Below, piece by piece: positions 17,187 to 26,543 of a stretch of DNA of 64,000 bases. The stretch spans positions 2,926,001 through 2,990,000 of the forward strand of contig NZ_CP042306.1 of NCBI RefSeq assembly GCF_007859635.1, in the 5' to 3' direction. Below the pieces are notes generated by a model. The model had not been told where the DNA came from. It searched no databases and was given only the letters and a program-made list of their open reading frames with translations. Position 1 is the stretch's first letter, and each line of letters begins with the position of its first letter. Made by a program: the position numbers and the translations under genes. Source of the DNA: Sphingomonas panacisoli (GTDB lineage Bacteria > Pseudomonadota > Alphaproteobacteria > Sphingomonadales > Sphingomonadaceae).

Positions 17187-17201
17187 TTAATATCCGGTTA
17201 A
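17187..17201. promoter_or_regulatory. CtrA box upstream of the flp pilin gene
   Basis: TTAA-TATCCGG-TTAA matches the full CtrA consensus TTAA-N7-TTAA. It lies between the LysR stop and the pilin start. In Caulobacter the pilA pilin gene is a known CtrA target, which makes this site more credible than a chance match. Confidence 0.7.
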
Positions 17202-17212
17202 AAGGTCAAAAC

Positions 17213-18103
17213 TTATGCCTTAACTTCGATCAGTGTTTCCACGAGCCAGTCGTGAAACAATTTAACCGGTTTTTGCTGCATCGCGCGGGGACGGCAGACA
17301 AACCAATAGCTGTACGGGCTATCTACTTTGATATCGAACAGTTTTACTAGTCGCGGATCGTGCGCTTCGTCGAAATGACTTGCGTGCATGAAGGCGACAC
17401 CAAGTCCCTGCGCCGCCGCTTCGAGCATCAACGCGCCCGAATCGAAATGATCGATCGCCAGCGGTTCGATCTCGTCGAGCCCGGCCGCGTGGCGCCACGC
17501 GCTGAACGTGTCGGGCATGTCGCGGTGGATCAGTGCGGTGAGGCCGCTCATCTGGTCGGGGTTGGTGATCGGATCCGGCCCGTCGAGCAGCGACCGCGCA
17601 CCGATCGCATAGACCTGATTGCGGTCGAGCCGTTTGGCATACAGGCTGGGATCGGGCTCCCGCGCCAGCGCGATCGCGACGTCGAGCCCGTCGCCGACCC
17701 GCGCCATGTTGTGTCCCGCCGTATCGATATCGAGGTGAAGCTGCGGGTGTTTGGCGCGCAACTCGGCGAGATGCGGGAAAATGCGCTGCGACGCGAATAG
17801 CGGCAGGACGCCGAGCCGCAACCGCATGACTTCGGTGCCACTCGTCATGAACTCGACCGCGTCGGTCAGCCGATCGAGCACCGGCGCGATCTGTTGCAGT
17901 AACCGCTCGCCGTCCTCGTTCAGCGCAACCGCTTGGTGCCGCCGTTCGAACAATGGCTTGCCGAGAAATGCCTCGAGCGCCTGGATTCGCCGGCTGAGCG
18001 CGGGGGCGGACAAAGAAAGTTCCTGCGCAGCCGCCTTGACCGACCCGGTGCGGGCGACCTGAACGAACGCTTCGATCGCGGTCAATGGCGGCAGCCGGCG
18101 CAT
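17213..18103 (-). CDS. LysR family transcriptional regulator
   Basis: A 296-residue LysR regulator of the GcvA-like subgroup. The N-terminal winged helix opens LPPLTAIEAFVQVARTGSVKAAAQELSLSAPALSRRIQALE, and the C-terminal effector-binding domain follows from about residue 90. The target is unknown: the upstream divergent neighbours are the candidate small RNA and the CDC48-like gene, and the downstream gene is the pilin, none a usual LysR target. The 3' end is close to the pilin promoter, but the CtrA box suggests the pilin has its own transcript. Confidence 0.85.
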   Translation of the reverse strand: MRRLPPLTAIEAFVQVARTGSVKAAAQELSLSAPALSRRIQALEAFLGKPLFERRHQAVALNEDGERLLQQIAPVLDRLTDAVEFMTSGTEVMRLRLGVLPLFASQRIFPHLAELRAKHPQLHLDIDTAGHNMARVGDGLDVAIALAREPDPSLYAKRLDRNQVYAIGARSLLDGPDPITNPDQMSGLTALIHRDMPDTFSAWRHAAGLDEIEPLAIDHFDSGALMLEAAAQGLGVAFMHASHFDEAHDPRLVKLFDIKVDSPYSYWFVCRPRAMQQKPVKLFHDWLVETLIEVKA

Positions 18104-18267
18104 CCACTTTCCCTTACGTCATCCTCACGGTTGTGCGTTGCGGCACATTCCGGTCTTGGCATCGCTACCATTTGTCCTCGTAGGAAATCCAGTCTGCGAT
18201 TGCGTTTCATGCATGCAACCGGTTTCATTTCGCAATTGCACAAATTCATGCTGCGCTGCACATAGAG

Positions 18268-18332
18268 CAGGCCTTTCAGGCATCCTCTCCTAAAAACTTA
18301 TTCCGGCCGGGCCCTTGGGTCCGGCCTTTTTT
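18268..18332 (+). ncRNA. Candidate small RNA with its own terminator
   Basis: A strong intrinsic terminator (GGCCGGGCCC/GGGTCCGGCC arms at 18305-18326 followed by six T) stands on the plus strand between two divergent genes, so no coding transcript can end there. Upstream of it is an unpaired pyrimidine-rich stretch GCATCCTCTCCTAAAAAC that could pair with ribosome-binding sites, and a small GCC/GGC hairpin before that. A TTGCAC box at about 18235 with a weak CACATA 17 bases later could be the promoter. The design (5' hairpin, exposed CCUC, terminator) resembles the alphaproteobacterial mmgR/suhB sRNA family; that link is inference. Confidence 0.45.
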
Positions 18333-18430
18333 GTCCGCGATTCGCGCGCGGCGACAATCCGCCCCCTCGCACATCGGGAACCGCGTCGCTATCTGGTTCG
18401 CTCCCATTTCGGCAGTGAACGGGTTTTTGG

Positions 18431-20734
18431 ATGGCTGACGGCGACGATACTCCCCAACGCAAATTGCAGGTCGCCAATGCGCGGCCCGAGGATAGCGGCC
18501 GCGGTCTGGCGCACGTTCCCCGCAACTTGATGGCGGCGCTCGGCATCGGCGAAGGCGACGTGATCGAGGTCGTCGGCAAAACCACCACGCCGGCGCGCGC
18601 CGTCGCACCTTATCCCGAAGACGAAGGCCTCGAATTGATCCGCATCGACGGGCTCCAGCGTGCCAATGCCGGGGTCGGGTCGGGCGATTTCGTCGAGGTG
18701 CGCAAGGCCGAGGTCAAGGCGGCGACGCGCGTCGTGTTCGCACCCGCCCAACAGAATTTGCGTCTGCAGGGGTCGACCGGCGCACTCCATCGCACGTTTA
18801 TCGGCCGCCCGGTCTGTCAGGGCGATGTCGTCGCCACCGCCGGCCAGCAGCGCGTCGATCCCGAGGGCATGCCGCCCAACGTCGCGCAATATCTCCGCGC
18901 GCCGGCCTATGCGCTGCAGGAAATCCGGCTCGCGGTGATTTCGACGGTGCCGAAGGGCATCGTCCAGATCGACGCCAATACCGAGATCGAGCTGCGCCCC
19001 GAATATGAGGAGCCGAAGGACGCGCGCCGCGCCGACGTCACCTACGACGATATCGGCGGCATGGCGTCGACGATCGACCAGTTGCGCGAGATGGTCGAGC
19101 TCCCGCTGCGCTATCCCGAACTGTTCCAGCGACTCGGCGTCGATCCGCCCAAGGGCGTCCTGCTCCATGGCCCGCCCGGCACCGGCAAGACGCGCCTCGC
19201 CCGCGCGGTCGCCAACGAATCGGACGCCCAATTCTTCCTGATCAACGGGCCGGAAATCATGGGCTCGGCCTATGGCGAGTCCGAAGGCAAGCTGCGTCAG
19301 GTGTTCGAGGAGGCGGCGAAGAATGCGCCGTCGATCGTCTTCATCGACGAGATCGATTCGATCGCCCCCAAGCGCGGCCAGGTGACCGGCGAGGCGGAAA
19401 AGCGGCTCGTCGCGCAGTTGCTGACGCTAATGGACGGGCTGGAAGCACGCGCGAACCTGGTGGTGATCGCGGCCACGAACCGCCCCGAGGCGATCGACGA
19501 GGCGTTGCGGCGGCCCGGCCGGTTCGACCGCGAGATCGTCGTCGGCGTTCCCGACGAGCGCGGGCGGCGCGAGATCCTGGGCATCCATACGCGTGGCATG
19601 CCGCTCGGCGACCGCGTCGATCTCGATGAACTCGCGCGCACGACGTACGGCTTCGTCGGCGCCGACCTTGCCGCTTTGGCGCGCGAGGCCGCGATCGAGG
19701 CGGTGCGGCGGATCATGCCGAAGCTCAACCTGCAGGAACGGACGATTCCGCCCGAAGTGCTCGATACGCTGGCGGTGACGCGCGAGGACTTCCTCGACGC
19801 GTTGAAGCGCGTCCAGCCGAGCGCGATGCGCGAAGTGATGGTCGAGGCCCCGCGCGTCCGCTGGGACGATGTCGGCGGGCTCGACGACGCGCAGATGCGG
19901 CTGAAGGAAGGCGTCGAGCTACCGCTCAAGGACCCCGACGCGTTCCGCAGGCTCGGCATCCGGCCGGCCAAGGGCTTCCTGCTCTACGGCCCGCCCGGCA
20001 CCGGCAAGACGCTGCTGGCGAAGGCCGTCGCGCGCGAGGCGGAGGCGAACTTTATCTCGACCAAATCGTCCGACCTGCTGAGCAAATGGTATGGCGAGAG
20101 CGAGCAGCAGATCGCCAAGCTGTTCGCCCGCGCGCGTCAGGTCGCGCCGTGCGTGATCTTCATCGACGAACTCGACAGCCTGGTTCCCGCGCGCGGCGGC
20201 GGGATGGGCGAGCCGCAGGTGACCGAACGCGTGGTCAACACGATCCTGGCCGAGATGGACGGGCTGGAGGAACTCCAGTCGGTCGTCGTGATCGGCGCGA
20301 CCAATCGCCCCAATCTGGTCGATCCCGCCTTGCTGCGGCCCGGCCGGTTCGACGAACTGATCTATGTCGGCGTCCCCGACCAGAACGGGCGTCGTCGGAT
20401 CCTGTCGATCCAGACCGCGAAGATGCCGCTGGCCGACGATGTCGATCTCGACTCGCTGGCGGCGCGGACCGAGCGCTTCACCGGTGCCGACCTCGAGGAT
20501 CTCACGCGCCGCGCCGGCCTGATCGCGCTGCGCCGGAATATCGACGCCAAGACGGTGACGATGGCCAATTTCGAGGAAGGCCTGGCCGATTCGCGCGCGT
20601 CGGTCACCGCCGAAATGGAGCGCGACTACGAACAGATCGCCGCGACGATCAAGCAGGATGCCGCCGCGCTCCAGCCGATCGGCTTCATCGCGCCGGGCCA
20701 GTTGCGCCCCCATGGCCCCAAAGGAACCGACTAA
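18431..20734 (+). CDS. CDC48/VCP-like AAA+ ATPase
   Basis: A 767-residue double-ring AAA ATPase close in design to eukaryotic p97 and archaeal CDC48, which unfold or extract proteins. An N-domain of double-psi barrel type opens with [20 protein letters not shown]1 has Walker A GPPGTGKT (247-254) and [14 protein letters not shown]2 has GPPGTGKT (520-527) and [14 protein letters not shown]. Both carry arginine-finger helices ([12 protein letters not shown] and [12 protein letters not shown]). The C-terminus ends RPHGPKGTD and lacks the eukaryotic tail. The ribosome-binding site is weak. It stands alone between the candidate sRNA and a glycosyltransferase gene. The substrate in bacteria is unknown. 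Confidence 0.92.
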   Translation: MADGDDTPQRKLQVANARPEDSGRGLAHVPRNLMAALGIGEGDVIEVVGKTTTPARAVAPYPEDEGLELIRIDGLQRANAGVGSGDFVEVRKAEVKAATRVVFAPAQQNLRLQGSTGALHRTFIGRPVCQGDVVATAGQQRVDPEGMPPNVAQYLRAPAYALQEIRLAVISTVPKGIVQIDANTEIELRPEYEEPKDARRADVTYDDIGGMASTIDQLREMVELPLRYPELFQRLGVDPPKGVLLHGPPGTGKTRLARAVANESDAQFFLINGPEIMGSAYGESEGKLRQVFEEAAKNAPSIVFIDEIDSIAPKRGQVTGEAEKRLVAQLLTLMDGLEARANLVVIAATNRPEAIDEALRRPGRFDREIVVGVPDERGRREILGIHTRGMPLGDRVDLDELARTTYGFVGADLAALAREAAIEAVRRIMPKLNLQERTIPPEVLDTLAVTREDFLDALKRVQPSAMREVMVEAPRVRWDDVGGLDDAQMRLKEGVELPLKDPDAFRRLGIRPAKGFLLYGPPGTGKTLLAKAVAREAEANFISTKSSDLLSKWYGESEQQIAKLFARARQVAPCVIFIDELDSLVPARGGGMGEPQVTERVVNTILAEMDGLEELQSVVVIGATNRPNLVDPALLRPGRFDELIYVGVPDQNGRRRILSIQTAKMPLADDVDLDSLAARTERFTGADLEDLTRRAGLIALRRNIDAKTVTMANFEEGLADSRASVTAEMERDYEQIAATIKQDAAALQPIGFIAPGQLRPHGPKGTD

Positions 20735-20775
20735 AGTTCTGGTCAGCGGCGGGATAGGGTGGCAGTAGCCGCCGG

Positions 20776-21513
20776 ATGACCGCCGCTACCGAAGCGCGAA
20801 GGCCGACGATCAGCCTCGTTATCCCCGCTTACAACGAGGAAGCCTATCTGCCCGCGTGCCTCGACGCGGTGATGGCCAACGTCGCCGACCAGGCGATGGA
20901 GATCGTCGTCGTCGACAACAACAGCACCGACGGCACCAAGGCGGTGGTCGAACGCTACCCGGGCGTGAAATATGCGTTCGAGCCCGAAAAGGGCATCACG
21001 CGCGCGCGTCAGCGCGGCTTCACGTCGTCGACCGGCGATATCCTGGCCTATGTCGATGCCGATACGCATCCGCCGGCGGGCTGGATCGACCAGATCTGGG
21101 AGCAGTTCGGCAGGAATCCCGACCTGGCGTGCCTGTCCGGTCCCTACAGCTTCTACGACCTGAGCGGCATCCGCAACGCGATCTCGACCGGCTGGTTCGT
21201 CGCCGCCCGGCCGCTCTACGGCATCACCGGCCACATGATGGTCGGCGGCAATTTCGCGATCCGCCGCGACGTGCTGGAGAAGATGGGCGGGTTCGACGAG
21301 AAGATCGAATTCTACGGCGAGGATGTCGATATCGGCAAACGCGCGAAGAAGTTCGGCAAGGTGTTGTTCTGCCCGCATTTCGTGATGCCGACATCGGGCC
21401 GGCGGATGAAGAAGCAGGGCTTCGTCAAAATGGCGAGCATCTACTTCATCAACTATTTCTCGATCCTGTTCAGCGGCAAACCGGCGACCAAGGGGTACAA
21501 GGACATACGGTAG
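20776..21513 (+). CDS. Family 2 glycosyltransferase
   Basis: A 245-residue GT-A fold enzyme that should transfer sugar from a nucleotide donor. The N-terminal SLVIPAYNEEAYLPACL and VVDNNSTDGT segments bind the nucleotide; AYVDADTHPP supplies the DxD metal motif (about residues 93-95); GGFDEKIEFYGEDVDIGKR gives the acceptor-side ED motif. No transmembrane helix is evident, so it probably associates peripherally with the membrane. The acceptor cannot be told; no polysaccharide or lipid-linked pathway genes are adjacent. It lies 41 bases after the CDC48-like gene on the same strand. Confidence 0.88.
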   Translation: MTAATEARRPTISLVIPAYNEEAYLPACLDAVMANVADQAMEIVVVDNNSTDGTKAVVERYPGVKYAFEPEKGITRARQRGFTSSTGDILAYVDADTHPPAGWIDQIWEQFGRNPDLACLSGPYSFYDLSGIRNAISTGWFVAARPLYGITGHMMVGGNFAIRRDVLEKMGGFDEKIEFYGEDVDIGKRAKKFGKVLFCPHFVMPTSGRRMKKQGFVKMASIYFINYFSILFSGKPATKGYKDIR

Positions 21514-21559
21514 ATATCCTTCCTCGCTACGGACGGGCTTTTGCGCCAAGGGCGCGTCC

Positions 21560-22441
21560 ATGCTCCGTCGCATCAATCCCGGCATCCTCTACGGCGTTAC
21601 CGCATACGCGATCTGGGGGTTGCTCCCGGCCTTCCTGAAGCTGCTCAAGCCGATGCCCGCGCCGGACATCCTGGCATGGCGGATCCTCGGGTCGCTCGTC
21701 TTGCTGATCGCGTTGGCGGCCGCGTTGCGGCACGGGGCAACGCTGCGCAAGATCGTCGCGACGCCCCGTCTGGTCGGCGCGCTGACCGCCTCGTCGATCC
21801 TCATCGCGATCAACTGGCTGGTCTATATCTTCGCGGTCAATGGCGGGCATGTCGCGCAGGCGAGCCTGGGCTATTTCATCAATCCGCTGGTCAACATCCT
21901 GCTCGGCACGCTGATCCTGCGCGAGAAACTGGGCAAGGTGGAGGGCGTCGCGGTCGCGCTGGCGACGAGCGGGGTCGCGTTCCTTGCCTGGCATCAGGGC
22001 GGCGTGCCGGTGATCCCGCTGACGCTGGCTTTCTCGTTCGGCACCTATGGCCTGATCCGCAAGGTGATCCCGGTCGAGGCGATCGACGGGCTGCTGATCG
22101 AAACCGCGATCCTGTCACCGATATCGCTGCTGTGGCTGGTGTTCGCCGGTAGCTCGCTGGCGGCCGGGCCATCGCCGCTGCTGATCCCCGCCGCCGGTAT
22201 CCTGACCGCGATCCCGCTGATCCTGTTCGCGGCGGCCGCCAAGCGCGTGCGTTATAGCGATCTGGGGCTGATCCAGTATCTGGCGCCCACCCTCCAGCTT
22301 ATCCTGGCCGTGGCGCTGTACGGCGAGCCGATCAGCCACGGGCAATGGGCGGCGTTCGGGATGATCTGGCTGGCGCTGGCGATCTACGCGGCGGGTGCGA
22401 CGCTGACCGCGCGCCGCGAGGGCGTCGTCACGCCGGAGTAA
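21560..22441 (+). CDS. rarD: RarD-type EamA transporter
   Basis: A 293-residue inner-membrane protein with about ten transmembrane helices arranged as two EamA repeats. The opening GILYGVTAYAIWGLLPAFLK and the AWRILGSLV and NWLVYIFAVNGGHV segments are those of RarD, a predicted drug/metabolite transporter whose substrate is unproven. It lies 46 bases after the glycosyltransferase gene. Its stop runs 14 bases into the 3' end of the convergent MFS gene. Confidence 0.88.
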   Translation: MLRRINPGILYGVTAYAIWGLLPAFLKLLKPMPAPDILAWRILGSLVLLIALAAALRHGATLRKIVATPRLVGALTASSILIAINWLVYIFAVNGGHVAQASLGYFINPLVNILLGTLILREKLGKVEGVAVALATSGVAFLAWHQGGVPVIPLTLAFSFGTYGLIRKVIPVEAIDGLLIETAILSPISLLWLVFAGSSLAAGPSPLLIPAAGILTAIPLILFAAAAKRVRYSDLGLIQYLAPTLQLILAVALYGEPISHGQWAAFGMIWLALAIYAAGATLTARREGVVTPE

Positions 22442-23735
22442 AGCGCGTGGGCCGGAGCGCGACCGCGCAATAACCGACCAGGACCAGGCAGGCGGCTCCC
22501 GCGGTCAGATAGGGCAGCGAATGCTGTGCCTCGTACAGTCCGACACCGATCGACGGGCCGAGCACGAAGCTCGCGCCGTTGACGCTCGTCACCTTGCCCG
22601 CGACCGATCCTTGCGCGTCGGGACCGACCGCGAGGCTTGACCCGGCGGTAAAGGCGGGCCGCGCGAAGCCGAACCCGATACTCGCCAGCGCATAGGCCGT
22701 CGCGATGCCGTAGAGCGACGTAGCAAGTCCGGTCAGCGCGCATCCGACGGCACCGATCACCAGACCCACCAGCATCATCGCGCGCGGCTGCAGATTGAGC
22801 AGCGGGATCAGCCCCCATTGCACCAGCAGCGCCGCGCCCGCGCCCATCATCAGCACGATGCCGGTGGGCTGCAGCGCTTCGGTCGGCGGCAGCGCGAGCC
22901 GGTCGATCACCAGGAAGCCGATCGCCTGACCAGTCATCGCCTGGGCATGGCCGAACACCAGGCCGGCAATCATCCAGGCGCGGACGCGCGGATCGAACAT
23001 CGCGACCCTTTCGCTTTTCGACGCGGTCGCCGCGGTGATGCTGGCACCCGAGGATTGCCCGCCGATCGACGGATAGGCATTGGCCGCGCCGTGGCTGCCG
23101 GGCTCCTCCAGTGCCGCCTCGGTCCGGTCGTCGGGTAGCATCCGCCGTACGGTCACGAACATCGCCACGCCGAACAGCGCGAACAGGAATGCCGGGCCCG
23201 ACAGCCCGATCGTCACCGACCCCACGTTGCCCATCAACAGATACGGCGCGATCGCCGGACCCAGGATCGTGCCGAGCCCGAATGCCGAGCCGAGCAACGT
23301 CAGCGCCTTGGTCCGTTGCTCGCGCGTCGTACGACCGGCGACGATCGCCTGCACCGCCGGCGGCGCGGCCGCACCCAGGCTGCCGTAGATTAGCCGTCCG
23401 ACGATGAAGAGCAGAAACGCCGCCGTCCCGCCGATCCAGCCGTTGATTCCCGCCAGCAGAAACACGCCGCACAGGGTCAGCGACACGGCGAATCCGCCCA
23501 CCCCCAACAGGATCATCGCGCGCCGCCCCTGCCGGTCCGATCGATTGGCCCAGAACGGCGCGGCGAGCACCCACAGCAACGCCGACACCGAAAACGCCGC
23601 CGCCACGGCATTGTCGCGGACATGGAGCGAGCGTCCGATCGCGGGGAGCACCGATTGCAACGCGGTGTTGCCCGCCGCGATCGTCAGCATGACGGTGAAC
23701 AGCAACGCGAAGTCGCGGTCGAAGCGCGTGCTCAC
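22428..23735 (-). CDS. Major facilitator superfamily transporter
   Basis: A 435-residue, 12-helix exporter-type MFS protein. The cytoplasmic loop between helices two and three reads FWANRSDRQGRRAMIL, the MFS motif A. Long hydrophobic segments alternate to the end, with a longer central loop after helix six (about residues 190-245). The GTG at 23735 overlaps the stop of the upstream gene (GTGA), so I chose it over a longer version that would read into that gene. The substrate is unknown; drug export is typical of the type. Confidence 0.85.
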   Translation of the reverse strand: MSTRFDRDFALLFTVMLTIAAGNTALQSVLPAIGRSLHVRDNAVAAAFSVSALLWVLAAPFWANRSDRQGRRAMILLGVGGFAVSLTLCGVFLLAGINGWIGGTAAFLLFIVGRLIYGSLGAAAPPAVQAIVAGRTTREQRTKALTLLGSAFGLGTILGPAIAPYLLMGNVGSVTIGLSGPAFLFALFGVAMFVTVRRMLPDDRTEAALEEPGSHGAANAYPSIGGQSSGASITAATASKSERVAMFDPRVRAWMIAGLVFGHAQAMTGQAIGFLVIDRLALPPTEALQPTGIVLMMGAGAALLVQWGLIPLLNLQPRAMMLVGLVIGAVGCALTGLATSLYGIATAYALASIGFGFARPAFTAGSSLAVGPDAQGSVAGKVTSVNGASFVLGPSIGVGLYEAQHSLPYLTAGAACLVLVGYCAVALRPTRFTPA

Positions 23736-24055
23736 GCTTTCCGCCAATCGTAGCTGCGGGCGATTTCGGCGACGTGCAGCGAATAGGATTCGTACCACAC
23801 GCCCCGCCCGCGCTCGCGGATAGCGGCATGGTCCGCATTCTTGCGCCACGCCACCGCGGCAGCTTCGTCGGCCCAGTAACTGACGGTGATGCCGAGCCCG
23901 TCGACGCCGCGCGCGCTGTCGATTCCGCGATATCCGGGCTGCGTTTCGGCGAGCGCGCCCATCGCCGCTGCCGCTACGGCATAGCCGTCCGAATCGGCGC
24001 CGGTGACCGTGGAGACGAAGATCACCGCGATTTCACCGGCCGGGCGTTGGGTCAT
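23732..24055 (-). CDS. Antibiotic biosynthesis monooxygenase-like (ABM) protein
   Basis: A 107-residue dimeric alpha/beta barrel protein of the ABM type. Visible features are IAVIFVSTVTG, then QPGYRGIDSARG, then GLGITVSYWADEAAAVAWRKNADHAAIRERG, and a final short WYESYSLHVAEIARSYDW. Such proteins include heme-degrading or quinone-forming monooxygenases and stress proteins; the reaction here is unknown. The start is uncertain: ATG 24055 fits the domain, while ATG 24100 adds 15 residues. It is translationally coupled to the MFS gene downstream, so the pair may handle a small molecule. Confidence 0.75.
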   Translation of the reverse strand: MTQRPAGEIAVIFVSTVTGADSDGYAVAAAAMGALAETQPGYRGIDSARGVDGLGITVSYWADEAAAVAWRKNADHAAIRERGRGVWYESYSLHVAEIARSYDWRKA

Positions 24056-24189
24056 GTCGAGTGGCGATGGACCCGGTTTCGCCTCGGTGCAACCCGGCAT
24101 GGAGCCTAAAAGCTTGATCGAACGTTCCGGCTTTGCGAGAGGGACTATTGGTTGCGCCTCGATTGCGCCGAAAAAAGCTAAGGAAGATC

Positions 24190-24825
24190 ATGGCTCAGCC
24201 CCGCATTGCCCTAGACCATGAGGAGACGCGCGCGCGCAAACTCCCCAGCCCCTGGGCGATGTTCCTCGGCGGATTCGTCAAGCGGCCGCGCATGGTCGGC
24301 TCGGTGATCGCGTCGACCAAGACGCTGCAGAACACGATGCTGAAGCGCGTCGATTGGGCGAACACCAAGTTGTTCGTCGAATACGGCCCCGGCGTCGGCA
24401 CCTATACGCAGAACATCCTCGATCGCCTGCCGCCCGACGGCACCTATATCGCGATCGATACCAACCCCGATTTCATCGACTATCTCGGCATCAAATATAC
24501 CGACTCGCGGTTCGTGCCGGTGCTCGGCTCGGCCGAGGACGTCGAAAAGATCGTCGCCGATCATGGCTTCGAGAAGGCCGATTACGTGCTGTCCGGCCTG
24601 CCATTCTCGACGCTTCCCAAGGGCGTGGCGCCGGCGATCGCCGCCGCCACGCACCGCGTGCTCAAGCCGGGCGGCGCGTTCCTGGTCTATCAATTCCGCC
24701 CCAAGGTGCGCGACTTTCTGACGCCCTATTGGGACAATATCGATTATTCCATCGAATGGATCGCGATCCCGCCCAGCCACAATTTCTGGGCGTGGAAGGG
24801 CGAGGACGACGCTAACGCCGCTTGA
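24190..24825 (+). CDS. Class I SAM methyltransferase, phospholipid N-methyltransferase-like
   Basis: A 211-residue enzyme. The SAM-binding motif is EYGPGVGTYTQNIL (about residues 61-74), followed by the acidic loop IAIDTNPDFIDYL and a VLSGLPFSTLP segment that mirrors the post-motif region of PmtA, the methyltransferase converting phosphatidylethanolamine to phosphatidylcholine. A membrane-interacting N-terminal stretch (PWAMFLGGFVKRPRMVGSV) precedes it, as in PmtA. GGAAG stands before the ATG at 24190. It overlaps the convergent phospholipase D-like gene by 14 bases, and the pairing supports a lipid role. The substrate is inferred. Confidence 0.7.
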   Translation: MAQPRIALDHEETRARKLPSPWAMFLGGFVKRPRMVGSVIASTKTLQNTMLKRVDWANTKLFVEYGPGVGTYTQNILDRLPPDGTYIAIDTNPDFIDYLGIKYTDSRFVPVLGSAEDVEKIVADHGFEKADYVLSGLPFSTLPKGVAPAIAAATHRVLKPGGAFLVYQFRPKVRDFLTPYWDNIDYSIEWIAIPPSHNFWAWKGEDDANAA

Positions 24826-25975
24826 GCTTTTCGCGGCCGAAATTGAGCCGCCGCGTCACGTTATAGTCCAGCACCGTCATCACGAAGAACGCCGCGGCCT
24901 GCTTGACCCGCATCCATAGGCTCGTGCGCGCCTTGTAGATGGCGGGCGTGATCCGTTCGGAATTGGCGACTTCGCCGTCGATATAGGCCCGGACGTGCGC
25001 GGCGAACGCCTGATCCTCGATCCGCAGCATCAGCTCGAGGTTCAGGAACAGGCTCCTGATGTCGTAATTGGCCGACCCGATATAGACGATGTCGTCGACC
25101 AGGAAGAGCTTCGTGTGCAGCTTGGTCGGCTGATATTCGTAGATTTCGACGCCCTTCCGCAGCAATCCGGCATAGGTGAAGCGGGACGCCCAGATCGCGG
25201 CGCCATGGTCGTTCTTCGACGCCAGCACGATCCGCATCCGCCCGCGCTCGCCGATCCGGTCGAGCCGGCGCAGCATGCCGGGGCTCGGCGCGAAATAGGC
25301 GCTGATCAGGTCGGCGCGCTTGGCTTTTTTGAGATCCTTGCGGATCGCGCGCGCCCAGGGCGACGGCTTGCGCGTCGGCCCGCCGAACAGCCAGCGCCGC
25401 GTCCCGTCGGGCTCGCTCCATTTGGACAGCAATGCACGCAGCGAGCGGAGCGGCGGATGTTCCTGTTGCGCCCATCGATCGAGCGCGTCGAAATAGCCGG
25501 TCAGATGCGCCGCCGCGGGCCCCTCGACATAGAAGCCCAGATCACGCCACGCCTGATCCTCTGCCGTGCCGAAATACGAATCCTGGATGTTGAACCCGCC
25601 GATGATCACGCGGATCTCGTCGGCCAGCGCCAGCTTCTGGTGATTGCGCAGCAAATAACGCCGCCCCCAGCGCGGGACAAAGCGACACATCTCCACGCCC
25701 GCTTCCTTGAGCGGATCGAAGAATCGGTGGTTCTGGGCATGCTCGCTGCCTAAGCCATCGACGATCAGCTTGACCGCGACGCCGCGCCGCGCCGCCGCGA
25801 TCAACGCCGCACGGACCTTCGCCCCGGCATCGTCGTCGACATAGATGTAATAGAGGATGCGCAGCGACGTCTGCGCGCCCGCGATCAGGTCGAGCAAGGC
25901 GGTCAGCCGCTCCGGTCCCTCGGTGATCAGCCTGAGCGTATCGTCGCCAATGGTGAAGCTGGGCTCGCTCGGCAT
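24812..25975 (-). CDS. Cardiolipin synthase-like phospholipase D protein
   Basis: A 387-residue protein with two HKD motifs. The first is HQKLALADEIRVIIGGFN (about residue 117), where the Asp is displaced as in some cardiolipin synthases. The second is HTKLFLVDDIVYIGSANYD, a complete HxKxxxxD. The enzyme should transfer a phosphatidyl group, probably to make cardiolipin or hydrolyse phospholipids. No N-terminal transmembrane helices are seen, unlike ClsA, but a hydrophobic helix (AAAFFVMTVLDYNV) lies near the C-terminus. It converges with the methyltransferase gene. Confidence 0.82.
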   Translation of the reverse strand: MPSEPSFTIGDDTLRLITEGPERLTALLDLIAGAQTSLRILYYIYVDDDAGAKVRAALIAAARRGVAVKLIVDGLGSEHAQNHRFFDPLKEAGVEMCRFVPRWGRRYLLRNHQKLALADEIRVIIGGFNIQDSYFGTAEDQAWRDLGFYVEGPAAAHLTGYFDALDRWAQQEHPPLRSLRALLSKWSEPDGTRRWLFGGPTRKPSPWARAIRKDLKKAKRADLISAYFAPSPGMLRRLDRIGERGRMRIVLASKNDHGAAIWASRFTYAGLLRKGVEIYEYQPTKLHTKLFLVDDIVYIGSANYDIRSLFLNLELMLRIEDQAFAAHVRAYIDGEVANSERITPAIYKARTSLWMRVKQAAAFFVMTVLDYNVTRRLNFGREKLKRR

Positions 25976-26097
25976 CGCCCCTCTATCGCGGGGGCCGCGC
26001 GGCGGGGCAAGCGGCGCGATTTTCTTGACTCATCGACACCCGTTGCCGTAGGGCGCGCGACTTCCCATATTCCGGTTTTTGCGAAGGAAAGCGTTTC

Positions 26098-26442
26098 ATG
26101 GCGCGCGTCACCGTCGAAGATTGCGTCGACAAGGTTTCCAACCGTTTCGATCTGGTGCTGTTCGCGGCCCAGCGCGCCCGCCAGATTTCGGGCGGCGCCG
26201 ACCTGACGATCGATCGCGACCGCGATAAAAACCCGGTCGTCGCGCTGCGCGAGATCGCCGAGGAAACGGTGCGTCCGGATCACCTGCAGGAAGCCGTGGT
26301 GATGTCGATGCAGAAGGTGCAGATCGACGACGACGACACGCCGGACGAAGTCGGCTCGCTGTCGCAGTCGGCCGAGGCGCTCCGCCTGACCGCCGCGGCG
26401 CCGCCGCGGAATCAGAATTTGGGCGGGGATTACGACGGTTGA
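26098..26442 (+). CDS. rpoZ: RNA polymerase omega subunit
   Basis: A 114-residue subunit that clamps the beta' chain during RNA polymerase assembly and, in many bacteria, takes part in ppGpp binding. The opening [30 protein letters not shown] and [14 protein letters not shown] are diagnostic. Here it ends in an acidic, poorly structured tail. GAAGGAAAG precedes the ATG. The stringent-response neighbour spoT usually found after rpoZ is absent; a hairpin block follows instead. Confidence 0.97.
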   Translation: MARVTVEDCVDKVSNRFDLVLFAAQRARQISGGADLTIDRDRDKNPVVALREIAEETVRPDHLQEAVVMSMQKVQIDDDDTPDEVGSLSQSAEALRLTAAAPPRNQNLGGDYDG

Positions 26443-26445
26443 GGC

Positions 26446-26535
26446 CCTGGATTAGCGTTCGCTAATCCAGGATACAGCCGGAACCTCGGCCGGCGGCGCG
26501 AAAGCGCCGTCCGACGACGCGGCTTTGCCGCGTCG
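26446..26535. repeat. Three-hairpin module between rpoZ and a membrane protein gene
   Basis: An 11-bp stem CCTGGATTAGC with GTTC loop (26446-26471), CGGCGC/GCGCCG (26494-26509) and CGACGCGGC/GCCGCGTCG with TTT loop (26515-26535) stand in series. The third hairpin and its left flank match the module at 1958-2039. It lies between convergent genes and may end both transcripts. Confidence 0.65.
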
Positions 26536-26543
26536 CACCTCAC

